64,000 nt of DNA from Physcomitrium patens (Eukaryota > Streptophyta > Bryopsida > Funariales > Funariaceae): positions 12,632,044 to 12,696,043 of the forward strand of contig NC_037267.1 in assembly GCF_000002425.4 (NCBI RefSeq). Direction: 5' to 3'. The translations under genes and the position numbers were made by a program. Below, in pieces: positions 22,959-36,000 of this stretch (positions within the stretch are counted from its first letter, which is position 1; each line of letters starts with the position of its first letter). The notes under the pieces were generated by a model. The model saw only the letters and a program-made list of their open reading frames with translations. It was not told where the DNA came from and did no database searches.

Positions 22959-25900
22959 TTAATATACTTTAAAGAAATCTGCAGATTTCGGAGTAAGAGG
23001 CAGGCTTTTGAGTACCTTGGACTGACTGATAGAAGAGATAGTTCCTCTGATGTTGCGAGCAACAACACGTGAAGCTACCCTTCCAGCAAGTTCGGCGGGT
23101 AGTAATACCGCTTGCTGACGAGCTTGAAAAGGAAGCTGAGAAAAACATAATGTTGAATTATGCTTGATTTCCTTATACAAGCAACAAAGACTATACAACA
23201 AAGGTAATGGGTAGTATTCAGACAAGACGTACACCATTCGCACACAAGAATCAATCACTAAAGCTTGAAAATAAAGTTTCAAGTGAGGTTCCAGCTTATA
23301 TGGACAAGCAGTAAGGTTAAGTAGTGCACCTCAGGAAAAATAGATAGGAATGGTAAATATTGCGTCAAACCAGTAAGACTCTGTACAATATCAGTGATGT
23401 CGTCCATTGAAAGAGCTAAATTTTTGTCGTCTTCGTTCACGAACCGTGTCCTGTCCGCTAGGTAATAACTGTTCGTATTCTTGACAACCTGCGTCTTCGA
23501 CACCCGCTCATTCCCGTTACTGTTACTTCAATTGCTATCCCAATTTTTATCCCCTTAGTTATTCTCAAGCCTTGTTCTCTTGAGTGTTATTGGCTCATTA
23601 AGGTACCATACGATAAATTTACATGAAACTTAAAATTAAGTGCATGTAGAGCCCCGTAAAGCAATATAGAGCACATTATCAACTACTATCTTTGTGATGG
23701 TACCTGAGTATCAGAACGAGAGTTTATTGATGCATCTTCGATTGCAACTGCGTTTCCACCTGTCATGCCTGCTACAGTCCCAACTCCTGAACTTCCTGAA
23801 TTTCCAGATTTCATGAGTACTGTCAAGATCTGCCGGAGATTTTCTAGGTTCTTGAGATCCTCCTCTTCAGTTACAGGCGCAACAAAAGGAAGAGCTATAG
23901 GAGAACGTGTCAACACGTTGTGTGCAGCAGCATCAAAACTCACTCGATTCAACGCATCTATACCCTGTAATACCACCACTTCCAAATTTCAAGAAAATGA
24001 TCATCGAAAAATGCCGACATAGTCTTCCAGGTGCTTCGGAATAATATGTTTGAAGAGCATAAAGACATTGAGCTTCTCAATCACTAAAATCTAACATTTT
24101 CTTGAAGTATTATGCTTGATTTGAATTTGAGAGGTATCCAGCAAACACAAATCGTCCAAAAACTTGCATTCAAGTATGTATCACAACTGAAACATTCTAT
24201 ATCACCAATCCTCACAGCACAGAGAGAAGTGAAACACACCTTAGCAAGTTCATCCAATATCAACTCCCGTACGAAATCACCCTGCCAATCAGCACTACGT
24301 GATTAATTTGGTAATTCAAATCGAATCGTGTTCTGAATCAAAGTTTCAAATTCTTTTGCATGCGCATGCACAATATTCTTGAACCCATGGGTTAACTGGC
24401 CATTGTTGGAGCCGTGACAGTTTTATCCTTGCATTTAATGACTTGAAAAACGATTCTATTAACATGTAGGGTTACACTTGCCTAAAACTCATAAAAAGTA
24501 GTTACAGAATATTCACGTGTTCATTTCGCACATCCGGAATGTTCATAGACAGGGAGGAGAGGACAGACAAGGACAAGAAAAGCACCTGCTCTGTCAGTCC
24601 AAAGATAAGAAGGCGTTTCACAAAATTCCGAGTATTCCTTTCTATTTCCACTTCTTCCTTCTCAGCAGGCCTGTTTATGTGCAATGCCGGGTCGTTCAGT
24701 GGCTGTCTCATTGACTGCACCTCAAGCATACGCCACATATCAATATGAGCCTATTCGCAAAAAGAGCTCTTAATTTTAAAACGGTTAATCATAACCCATT
24801 TGTAAGTGTATTACATATCACCGCTAAAACACCCAGAGTCAATTTAGATTCTCAATATACTACAATCTGATTTTTTAATAAACTGCGTGAGCACAAATGA
24901 TGACCTAAGAATAATAATTTTCCTTAAATAATTTAGTGGAGTGGTAATAGAAATCAAAGAAAAGTATGAGAAAATCAAATAATTGATTTCTACCATCATG
25001 TATACGGCACAATCTGCTAGGTTCAACAAAAACGATGGAGGCACCCACCTCTGTTAATAGTGACTCCAGGCGATTGATTCTAAAAGAGCCATTCTGTTGA
25101 TACACAACTCTCAACATTATTAAGATCGTAGTAACAACCTTGCATCACAGAAAGAATCCACCACAAGTACCGCATATGTCATAGACAAAACACTAGAATT
25201 GAAAAATGTCTTGTGAACTGCGCTCCTAATTCTATTCACATTTTTATCCGACGAGAGTTGACTGTGTTGTAATAGCAAGCCCATGTAATAGTTAACAAAA
25301 GACAAATAAATGGACCCGTCAGCTTTGCTTTACACAAGAGAAAGGAAGATATATCATGTACTTTATAAACTATTTCTTGAAGAGTTGACCGAAGCTTTGG
25401 AGATTTATCAGTGAGGACTTTCCGCGCTATCCATGGATACGAACTACCCAATACTTTATAATTGGGGTCACTGCTCAGCGCAATGCCTTCGAGTACCGTC
25501 AGACTGCGAAAGAAAGATATTCAAAATGAAATGAAAATATGATAAATTGAGTGAATGTTCGGTAAATATAGCACTACTTTAACAACTCTTCATCAACCTT
25601 GACAACATTCACAATCAAATTGTGAAAAGTAATACAAGTCTTAAAAGAATACGAATAGTTGAGAGAGAGATAACGGGATCCTTGAAGGTCGCATGACGTG
25701 AGGAAGAAAAAAGTCGAGTAACAGATCAAAGATGCAAAATTAGACGAATCACCTTCGAATAACAAGCGAAAAGTAGGGAGGAATGCGGAACTTAAATTTG
25801 TACCTGGAGCAAGCAAAAGGATCCAATCAACCAATGATCATATCTAGACACTGCATCATGTCCCTGATCACCATATCAAACTACTGATTTACAATATACA

Positions 25901-28900
25901 ATACACAAGGGTATTAGATAACATCCGGATTACATATTGATCAGCTGTTGTTTCTGAGTTGAATCCAATGTTAATCCACAAGTCTAATGTATTCAAGAAA
26001 AGACGAAATTCTGACAGGTGAGGTCAACTCGATGCATCAACTAACCACGGACATCTAGTGATTATCGGTATACGTACATGGTGACACCTAGTTTCCCTGA
26101 CAAATCTCCAAAGCTTATATTCCGAACGCCCTTGCTTACCGCATCTTGGAACACACCTGCAGCATCTCACAAAAAAATTAAAAACCAAGAGATTGATTGC
26201 ATGGCCAGGAGAAGTAAAGGCAGGATTGCCTGAACCTGTGACCAGAATGCGACCAGAACAAATGAGCTGCTGATCCTCTAATCCAGTGCTTTGACCTGAG
26301 CAACATCATGGCAGGCTTTCTCGTACCTGTAAGGGCCTTAGAGACCTCACCCAATTCTGCAGTTGGTGGGACGAGCCTGCCATAACAAACTTACATAAGG
26401 TTATTTTAAAAAACGAACACCTTTCAGATATTCAATGCGATACATACACACAACCGGATACATTTAGTCTTCCTTCCAATCTAATGTTCAACATGTCGTT
26501 AACCATCCGTTAGCAAAACTTTAACCAACTTCTCACTTAAAGTCGCAAACGCCACCAATTTTTAAGTGAAATTGAGAAGTCAATATTTACCCGAGAGTGA
26601 CAAAGTCCCCAGCAAGAAGTTCGTATTCACGGTTGACAAGGTGGACTGAGGCCTCAATCAACCCATCTCTAAGATTCTCCCTCATTTCACCCATCATTCC
26701 AAAATCTGAACACATCAACAGGCCACGTGAGGAGGCAATACGAGAAACATGCCAAGCGGTAAAATTTACTAGGAATTGAAAGCTGGTGGTAACAATTTCT
26801 AGAAATCTAGATTATGAACCTCAAAATCTCCTATTCCAGCAAATCACACAAGTACTCAATCAATTTAATATGCTAAAATACAAATCAAAATTAGCGTGAA
26901 GAAAAATGCGAAAATCAAGTTGAAGTTCTTATGTTGGAATATTGTAGATAGCTATTTTCTGAGCGTCAAAATCTCATTCTAGCAAAAAGGTGGAACAGTA
27001 CCTAGATAAGCTAATTTGCCGTCTGGAGTACGCAATAAGTTTCCGGGATGTGGATCCGCATGGTAGAAACCACTATCCAATAATTGTGTAAGTGAGCAAA
27101 AAACTCCTACCTGATTGAAAAATGAGAAGATCCATACTTAGTGAACTATCACTAAGCTAAGGTCGTGAAAGTGATGAAAGTCGAAGTTTCCATGATTATC
27201 CTTATAACGTTCATAATGCAATCTTCACAAGTTCTTCAACGACTTGTCTACACAATACTAAGAAGTATTACTGATTGGTGCAATTGTACTACCTCAACTA
27301 AGCGAAGGTCACTGACTTCTGACAATCGTTGTCCCTGCAGAGAAGCGAATCAGAACGGTTAGCACAACTATCTACTGGTTAATATTAAACTTCTATTAAT
27401 TTTCATTAGTATTAGAAGGAAGAGTAAACTATATCTTCCTCCTGGCATGCCTCTTTTGTTCAGAAACAACGAGAATTAACAATCAGTGCTTGTGCGCAAA
27501 GCTAGCTTCAATCAAGAAAAGTAAGGGCGTACCTCAACCCATTCCATGACAAGAACCCGACGACTAGTTAACTCTGAATACATCTTTGGTACTACCACAT
27601 CAGGTAAATTTCCAAACATTTTCCTGCCGTGCACATCAATGTTAAATTTAAACTTATTTCCGATTTCAACTGCTGATCGTATTCGACGAAACAAAAGTCA
27701 TTCTAAATTAGACGTCCCTAAGGCGTAGACGCATTATTAATAACATCGGACTTTGTAGTAAGTGATTTTTTTCAAAATAACAGTACAATTATGTCACAAA
27801 GCATGCAAACAAAAGGACCAGTACTAGTTCCATTCGTGTCAAGTTCATGAGAAATTCTCGACAAGCAGGAACATGAAATCGGTTGTAAACGAAGGTTCTC
27901 ACCGAAATCGCGAACCATTACGAGCCTCTGCTTGGTAATCCATTTCCTGCAATTCCAAACCTTATCATATTAATAACAGTGATGCTTCTATGGTTATTAT
28001 TTCGGAAGATGTTAAGTAGTAAGTAAGTAAAAGGAAAATAGCAGTGATTGAATTTACTTTGAAAAGACTTGAAGCCCATTCGTCAACAACACTCTGCAAA
28101 AGCCAAAAGATACCTGTCAGCACCAAAGAATAAAAAGAAAAACTTAACATTTGCATATTCATGTTCTCTGATGCATAATCGCCACCTTGGCGAGTAGCAA
28201 TCTACAACTTCTCTAAACTATCAATGACCTACCCAAACGATCTGCCCTACAATTAAAAGGTTTTAATAGAAAAATTACACCAAATCACTGACAGCAGCCT
28301 GCTACATTGGGCCTTGACAGTAAGAGTGCACAAGTAAATATAAGTACTAAAAGTTATCTCAAAGGTAGCTCACAAAGATTTAACACGACGAGAATTCATG
28401 AATAATAAAGAAAAGAAAGGGGTTTTAACTGGAAGATCTGTGTTGAGTTTCAGCGATGTCTTTGCGAATTTTGCGAGTTGACGCAAAATATAAAGATCAA
28501 GGGCCATGGCTGCTCGAACCCCAGGGCGTTGCACCTTAACAGCTACTGGTTCACCATTTGCACGCAATAGTGCCTGGTAAACCTGTAACAAAAAGCATTT
28601 TTGGTACGGACAGACAATTATCAATTGCAGAATTAAGGAGAGGATAGAACATCAACAAAACCACTTTCGCAAATCTATCGAAGACCTACTATTGTTTGGT
28701 AGTGTCTATTGTTGAAAGATTAGACTGCTCAACAATTGGATGTTGACGTAGAGGTCAACCACTAAAGCCATATTTCTAAGTCATTTTAAGTATACCTGTC
28801 CAAGAGAAGCAGCAGCAACCGGCTGTGGTGAGATCTCAGTGAAAAGCTGCTCTACAGTAACCCCAAGTTCTTGCTCAATTATTTGAAGGGCGAGTTCCGT

Positions 28901-30246
28901 CGAAAAGGGAGCAATGCGATCTTGTAGCAAAGCTAGCTCTTTCAAATACTCCGGCGGAATGACATCCTATCACACAAGTCTCCATGTCAAGATTTAGGCT
29001 TCAGACCAATGCATTCATCATGCACACTCGTTGGAAATGCCACCCTGATTCTGATACGTTCAACCTTCTGATTATAAAAAAATCGGCCAGGTATAGACCT
29101 TTCTATGTTATTCACATGAAGAGCGCACAGCATGAAGTAGAACTTACAGGGCGTGAAGACACAGCCTGGGCAATTTTCACAAATGCCTGTCATACACTTA
29201 GGTAGACTAAATCAGAAACATGCCATTGAAAGCCAAGCTCGTAACGTACAGTATACGTGTCAAGGCAAATGCAGCTGGCAAGACTAAACCACAGTAAATA
29301 TCAAACATGTAGACTGACTTCATCCTTCAAAAATTCAAGCAATGTGTATAAAGTTTTCACAAAAAAGGTATAATTGTTAAGTACAGGGCCAAGTTGAACG
29401 AGAGCTTGCCGGAGTTGCCCCGCCCGTTCCTGCAGAAATACAAACCATCATGTTGCACCCCCAGCTTAAGGACATACTCACATTAATAGCATAGCAGAAA
29501 CATGATTCGCTTAAACAAAGCTTGCCTTCTAACGTCCAAAATTGGATCGACAATTGAAAATGCTGCGACCTCTCCTGAGGACGTTGCTTCAAAATTAGAG
29601 TTCAAAGATTACAAATCGAGGATAGCAGGTTATCACAAATGATATTAGAAACTTACTTTACAAACAGGTCTGGAAGATAGATAACGTTAGGGAAGAGATT
29701 CCAGAGCTTTCAATTGCGTTTAAATTCTCAGAACTTTTGAGGTTTGTACACTTGGTCCGGCACTCACACAGACGCTAGCTCGTATAGACTTCAACATACC
29801 TTAAAATTTTGATCCTTCTTTCCAAACAAAGTATCGCCATAGCGGACAGCAGCCCACCATCCCAGGGTCCCTGCAATCTGAAGCAACCTCCTTGCCAGCA
29901 GAAACGGCCGGCGCTTAAAAACAGCAGCAATCTTATCTGCATTGTACTCGTTGAATTGGTCAGCTTCTTCAATGGCGGCCTCTGCAATGTACCCGGAGTA
30001 TTGAGTAAATGTGTCGGGCTGGAAGACTGTCTGCTGCCATGGGTCCTCCTTCCCTGAACTGCTGGAAGCTTGGCAAGTAATTCGACAATTCTGTCTTCCA
30101 AAGGAGCTGGGAAGTGTCACCCTGAGAGCAAGATTGATGAGCAAAGATGGACGAAGAGAGTGCTTTGAACCGTGTGTAACTACACGAGAGTCCCTCTGTA
30201 GGTCGTATAACGTGGATGCCCCAAGCATGGCTTGGATTCCCGCCAT
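22959..30246 (-). CDS. ABC1K/ADCK-family atypical protein kinase, probably plastidial
   Basis: ABC1 (UbiB/ADCK) atypical kinase, about 828 residues in about 21 coding exons; most junctions are phase 0. Exon 1 (29,800-30,246) has a Ser/Arg-rich N-terminus that looks like a transit peptide, followed by a conserved plant ABC1K leader. Next come a 45-nt exon (29,385-29,429) and the exon near 29,150-29,190 with the KxGQ region, here KIAQ. Later exons hold the Ala-rich loop [11 protein letters not shown] (about 28,800), VAVKVQRPG (about 28,540), HADPHPGN (about 27,060) and DFGMMGE (about 26,690). The last exon ends at 22,959. Plant ABC1Ks sit mostly in plastoglobules or envelopes and act on prenyl-lipid metabolism and photosynthetic acclimation. 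The Ala-rich loop and KxGQ extension are family marks. I cannot say which ABC1K number this is. Frames inside its introns are shadows. Confidence 0.93.
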
Positions 30247-33047
30247 GGTATGCTCAATGCATGAAAACTTAGAATTTCACTTCACAAAATTTTGCACCAC
30301 AGCCCTGAAACAAGCGGCTCCCGCTTACACAGTATGCCTTCTCGGATCCGTTACTGAGATAGTGACGCGAATGAGACAAAATAAAATAAATAAAAAAATA
30401 ATAACAATAAGAAAAAGAAAAAAAAAGTCCAGATCCTTCCGTGATAATCTCACAAAAAATGGTCTTAAGGAATCTGCGATTGACGGGAACCTAAATGCAA
30501 ATCTAGTTTGATTTGTAACCTGCAGCCACTAAAAGCAATGATACAGGTGTCGCGTTGAGCCTGGATGACTTACTTCGTACAATGTACCTATTGTGTCCAA
30601 AGATTCCCAAATTTCCCCCCTCGAAGATGGAAGTATAGGTCCAAACAGTGCCACTAAACATATAAGCTCAAACACAATTGGACTCTCCTCACATGAATTG
30701 ATGAACCCCGCAACTCAATGTGAACTGCATACACCCTCGAGTTCAAAGATACTGCAATCCTACTATTTGCGACATGACAAAATCAGCCTTTCAAAGGTAT
30801 CCAATCATCTCAGGGCCGTGCCTCCCGCAGAGGTGCTACCGCGGCACTCCCTGACACACTCAATCAATCCACAATCAGATAACTTCAAAAAACGGACAAA
30901 ATGCAAGGAACGGGAGCCTCTCACTTCCCGGGCCATGGAGACCAGACCAGACCAGACGCACGAGAAAGTAGGACAGAATACGGAGCTCCAATCGGCACAA
31001 GGGGGCTTTGCCACAATTCCATCACCGTCGTCGCTTTGCTTCACAACCGTAGGATATCACGGAAACAAATATCACCCGAACTCTTTTCCCTGCAACTCCG
31101 CTCTCAACTTACGCAGACTGCAAACTCTCCGCAATACACCTTGCGCTCATGTGCTCATCACGAAACCTAATTCGCCCCTTCGATGGATTGTCATCAAAAA
31201 CTCAGCATCCAGTGACAAAGCTACCGATTCTTCCCAAACCGTCCTCACACTCAAATTGGACATAGCAGCTCATGTTAGTCGCGAGAGCGGCAATCAGCCT
31301 TTGCAACCATTAGTGGTAAAGTCCCGTGATAGTGCCACCGAAGAAGATTGGCAAGCAGGTTCTTCTTCGTCCGTGGCTCGTGCTTTTGCTTTGCATTGCA
31401 TACATTGTGTGCAGCAGCAGACAGCCATCGTTGCAACCATGAGGAAGAGTGGAGTGCGTATCCATCATTTTTTTCCCCTCCCTCACACGAAGTTCTCACT
31501 TTCCTTAGTTCCTGAGCTATGCCACGCTGGCATATTTTATGCGCCACGTTGGCATCTCCCCTCGTTGCAAGTTTGACGAGTATTATATTCTATGCTATGG
31601 TGTTAGGAACCATACTTGGTGTTGATTTGTCAACAGTCTCACACTACAAACACACTCAAAATTGCTACACGCACACCCAATGCTTCTTATTGGCTTGTCT
31701 CCTCTTCCTTGTCAATGTAGGAGGACTAGGAAGTTGGGGGAGAAAGTCCAAGATCTGCACCAAGACAAGGAAGAGGGGGTCTAGAGAAGACAATTAGAGG
31801 CCTTGGGTGTGTGAAAAGTCACGATGGGTGTGTGTACAGTAATTTAGGGTGTGCTTGTACCTTGAGCCTTGTGAATATTGACTAAATGAGATTATGGTTA
31901 TGGAGTTGTTGTTGTTCCACTTGTTTTTCACTGCAACTTTGATTTGAACAATGTGGGTGAATATTTTACATAGTTGATTGATTTTGAGAACTTTGAACAT
32001 GAAATCAAGTGCATTTTGTTAATTCTTGCAAGTGTGTTTAGATGTGTTTGTGCAAGATTGCCTTGAAAAAGAAAAAAAATAAGAAATATTTCAATCAAAT
32101 TGGCATGTGTTCTTTAAAACATGTAACCTTCACTTCATATTGAAGTAAGACCTTTCATACACGTTTGTTTTCATTGGTGTTGCAATTACTAAGAAGAAAA
32201 TATATCATAACAAGGCAAACTATATTAGATCCATCATCATAAAATTCAATAAGTTCACAACCTTAACAATGGTTTATCCACTCCTCTTCAACATTTCTAC
32301 ACTTTAAGTGTTGAATGTAAATCCTACTATACAAAGATTAAAATGTGATTGAATTTTTATTTTTTATTTTTTTCTTCATAATACATGACAAAACTAGCCA
32401 CATATTAATAAGCCATCTACACAAACATTGCTCCCACATGATTATTGATTATTTAATAGACATGTAATTCATTACTGTGTGCAAGGAGACACCAATAACC
32501 CTGTGTTCACTCGAATGAAAGCTTGGAATATTATGCTCAGATTAGAGCAATGTCAAAACCATTCTGCAGGCAAGCACTCCACTCCTAAGTATACAATCTC
32601 ATGTATTGGTTTCTCTGTACCGTACAAAACATACTGTACACAACATTGTGAACAGGTTCAAAACCTCGCCAGAAGAACCGTCTCTCAGCTAAACCGAGTA
32701 TCAGAAACAGCCGCGGTTCGTCCAGACGACCAACGACGAAGATGTTGTTTTTCGTTTATTTTTCGTCGCAATGGTTTGCCGTTGTCGTCGAGAAGGGTTT
32801 GGGAGGGACCGGGGTGGCGGGAACGGGGATCGATCCCCTTGGTTGGCTTTCTTCTTCGCTGTTGTCCAAATTGCAGAAGAGGAATCACGTCTGTTGCTCA
32901 TCTTGTCACTACTTCAGATGTTTTGTTTTTATTGCAATCTGCTTCACAGAGAGACGTTGCGTGTGGAGTTGGGAGTTTGAATGTTGCGTGCTTTTGAAAG
33001 CCAACCCCCCATTTTTGTGGTTCATGTGGTGAGACATAGTTAGCGGG
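30247..33047. other. Intergenic region between divergent ABC1K and HAT1
   Basis: Shared upstream region of two divergently transcribed genes. It contains a long unexplained plus-strand frame (30,593-31,576, listed separately), a GT/AC-rich stretch near 31,640-31,850 and an AT-rich stretch to about 32,470. A GC-richer segment (about 32,640-33,047) is probably the HAT1 promoter and 5' UTR; short frames there overlap on both strands. Confidence 0.5.
30593..31576 (+). CDS. Hypothetical 327-codon open frame, doubtful
   Basis: A single uninterrupted 984-bp frame on the plus strand, just upstream of the divergent ABC1K gene. The product would be Ser/Thr/His/Arg-rich and basic, with no signal peptide, membrane segment or recognisable domain. 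Its length is greater than expected for random DNA of this composition, which argues for a look. The composition reads like translated non-coding DNA, and shorter frames overlap it on both strands. It may be a young gene, an exon of one, or chance. Confidence 0.2.
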   Translation: MSKDSQISPLEDGSIGPNSATKHISSNTIGLSSHELMNPATQCELHTPSSSKILQSYYLRHDKISLSKVSNHLRAVPPAEVLPRHSLTHSINPQSDNFKKRTKCKEREPLTSRAMETRPDQTHEKVGQNTELQSAQGGFATIPSPSSLCFTTVGYHGNKYHPNSFPCNSALNLRRLQTLRNTPCAHVLITKPNSPLRWIVIKNSASSDKATDSSQTVLTLKLDIAAHVSRESGNQPLQPLVVKSRDSATEEDWQAGSSSSVARAFALHCIHCVQQQTAIVATMRKSGVRIHHFFPLPHTKFSLSLVPELCHAGIFYAPRWHLPSLQV

Positions 33048-36000
33048 ATGGCCAAGGAGAGCAAGGTCGTGCGCGCGAAGCCGGAGGAGCCCGTCTTCTC
33101 CGATGACCGAAGCAAGCGCCGCAAGTTGACTGGTACATGGCATGCCCTGCAACAACCCTTACTTACCGTGATTACCCCCTCGATGGAGTTGTTGTTGTTG
33201 TTGATCGTCTCTCGTTTTCCATTCGTTGAAATGGTGTCCCCCCCCCCCTGGTTTGTTTTTGGTTGTCAGTTGCGTCCGGATTGCGTCATTGTGTGCAGAG
33301 GGTTAGTTGGCTTTGTGTAGATTTAAGTGAGTCTCTCTTTGGGTAAGAAATGTTTCTGGATTTTAATGGAGTATGCTAGGATGAGGCTTGTAGTATTGGG
33401 TTAGTGGTTGCTTAATTGCATTACCATTGATATTAAGCTCCATTGTTTAGTATGAGCACTACCCTGGGCGAATTTGGGATAGGAGTAGATGAGTTAAGAA
33501 GCTTCTTGAACTCTAGTTTAAGTTACAGGTCTCTGCATTGAACTTCGTGCAGCATTGAACCTGACGACGTATTCGCTGCCGATTAGTTGCCTGAAAATGA
33601 CCTCGTAAACGCTTGAGTTGGGTAGTTGGACATGTCCTAGTTGAGTTCGCTTTCCATCTTCAGGAGCAGTCGATAATTCTGGATTCGACCAGCCCATTGA
33701 TCTTTATGATTCACGATCATCATTTCAGAGGATCCTTTATTCAAAGAGTATTTTTATTCTCTCTCGCTCAAAGTGGTTTTTTTATTTATTTATTTTTTAA
33801 TTTTTATATTGCTCAGAAAGTCGTTGCGGGCTGACGGTGAGACTCTAAGCTTCAATTTCAGAAGCTGTTCCGAGACAGCATAATTGAGGACTGACAACTG
33901 TGACCTATGCATTTCGCAGAGGATCACAATTTCTGCAATGCTGACGAAGCAATTACGCTGCATCTTGGTGAGTTTAATGTTTGTTTGGATTTCATGTTTC
34001 TATTCGTTGGTAATGTGGTAAAACTCTTTTTGAGCTAGTGTTCCCTAGCATACTGTGACTTCAGATGTAAATGCTGATTGAGTACGAGAAAAAATATGTG
34101 GTTAGTTTCTCATCTCTTTGTGAAGGATGTGTAAGGACCCTTTATCTCAGCTTCATATGTCACCACTGTTGAATTACTTATTTGAACTCGTACCCAGTAA
34201 GATATATACTGGGACTTTGTTTACATTCAGGATACACAATCTGAAATATTGCTTGTGGTTGCGCAGTTAAAACTGAAAAAGATTATCTTCAAGGGGGTAA
34301 TGAGGATCTATCGTTTCCACCGGAGTTCACGGAACAGTTTTTTGGTGAAGAAGGAAGAATATATGGATATACTGGTCTGAAGGTTAACTGCTTTTTCACT
34401 CTAGCTCTTACAGCATAACTTGGATCTCTACATTATGTTTCTCACAGTCTGCTTCCAGTAATGCAGGCCATAATTACTGGTGATGTATGCAGGTTGAAGT
34501 TTTTATACACACTGTCTCCTTCTATACTCATTATCACCTTACCTTCGATTCGATAGCTAAGGTGAGTTGGCCTTATGGTTTGTGTTAACTTTTGATATGG
34601 TTTAGATTTTATGGCTAACGTAACGATTTCATGTAAGTGTCCAATATGTTGAAAAGAAATTTTGAATGTACATTGCTGATTTCAGTATGGTTTATGTGTG
34701 TTTTTATGTAGGATGGTGGAGCTAGAAATCCTAAGACAAATCTTCGTGCAAAACTGAAGGTTACTTCTTCCCACAATATATTGCAAACTTTGCGCTCTCA
34801 AATACACGTGATAAATGTGGAACTTTCTGGATTTTCAGAAACTTCTGACCTTTCAGGAGGCATTATTTTCACCATTTCGAATTTTACTTGATTGATTATT
34901 TAAGATAAAATACTCTAAAATGAAAGGAGGATTTATACCTGTCAGGTTCAATTGAGGCATTCTTAGTGGATTCTTATTCTGTTGAAGCGTTCCCTAGATT
35001 TAATTTCCTACCTTTGAAGTGACTAGTTACAATAATGCAATTTTCTGATGGTAAATGATCATGGTTCAGGAGATTTTTGGTGAGTCACTGATTGACAATC
35101 GGGATGCGTTCATCGAAAAGATAAAGCAGTCTACTGATTCCTTTGTGTAAGTGGGCATTCTTTCGTCACCTTTCTTCTTTCGAAGTTACATCACAGAGTA
35201 AATTGTTTAAGCGCAAGAATATCCAAACAGTTATTTCCATGCTCATTCTTTGCTGAAGAACAAGCATTGTGGACGGATGAACATGACAGGCAAGTAATCA
35301 AAGAGGAGGGAACTGCTGTGGATTCCTGGAGGGCACCTACAGGGAGAAATCCATCCGATGTCTCAAGGATGGCAAATGGAAAATTACGACAGGTATTTCT
35401 CATTGCGAGATTATCAGGCTTCCCTTGCCTCTTATTATAGTATCCTTAGTCATGACCTTTTTGTGAGTGCTTCTTGTGGGCTTCAAAAACGAACGAAAGG
35501 ACCATGTATATGCGGGGCTTTCTGCTCCGCACGTAAATGACCTCTTAGTCTGCGGGTCTTTCAAATTTCATGAGACTTACTGTGCTTAATTGAGATAATC
35601 ACAGTCCGATATACGAACATCCTTTGATCTGGTATAAAAATATGGGCGATTAAGTTGATTTCATGGATATTGTTTTGTGTACACGGCTGTGAGTGTTTGA
35701 TTTTTAGTCATCTTTCTGTCATCTCTATCTAAGAGTGGCATTCAAACTCATCGTATTCATTAAGTTTGAGGTCCATGTCTTGATAATTTGAACTTCTTTG
35801 AGTTTTCAGGTTGTGCGATTAGAGCTTACGGACCCCCGAGTTAGGAAGTGGTACACTTGTCTGACGCCTCTGATACATCTATTTGTTGAGGGTGAGTTCT
35901 GAACTGGGACTGCAAATGGAACTATAGATTTATTTCCTGCCTCAAAGTGAATGTCAAAAATATCTTTCCGTCATGTGGGTTTTAGAGCTTTTCTAAGATA

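Noticed and set aside
29377-29592. 71-codon minus-strand frame within the ABC1K gene
   Set aside because: It is intronic and in another frame; only the 45-nt exon at 29,385-29,429 fits the family sequence and phase.
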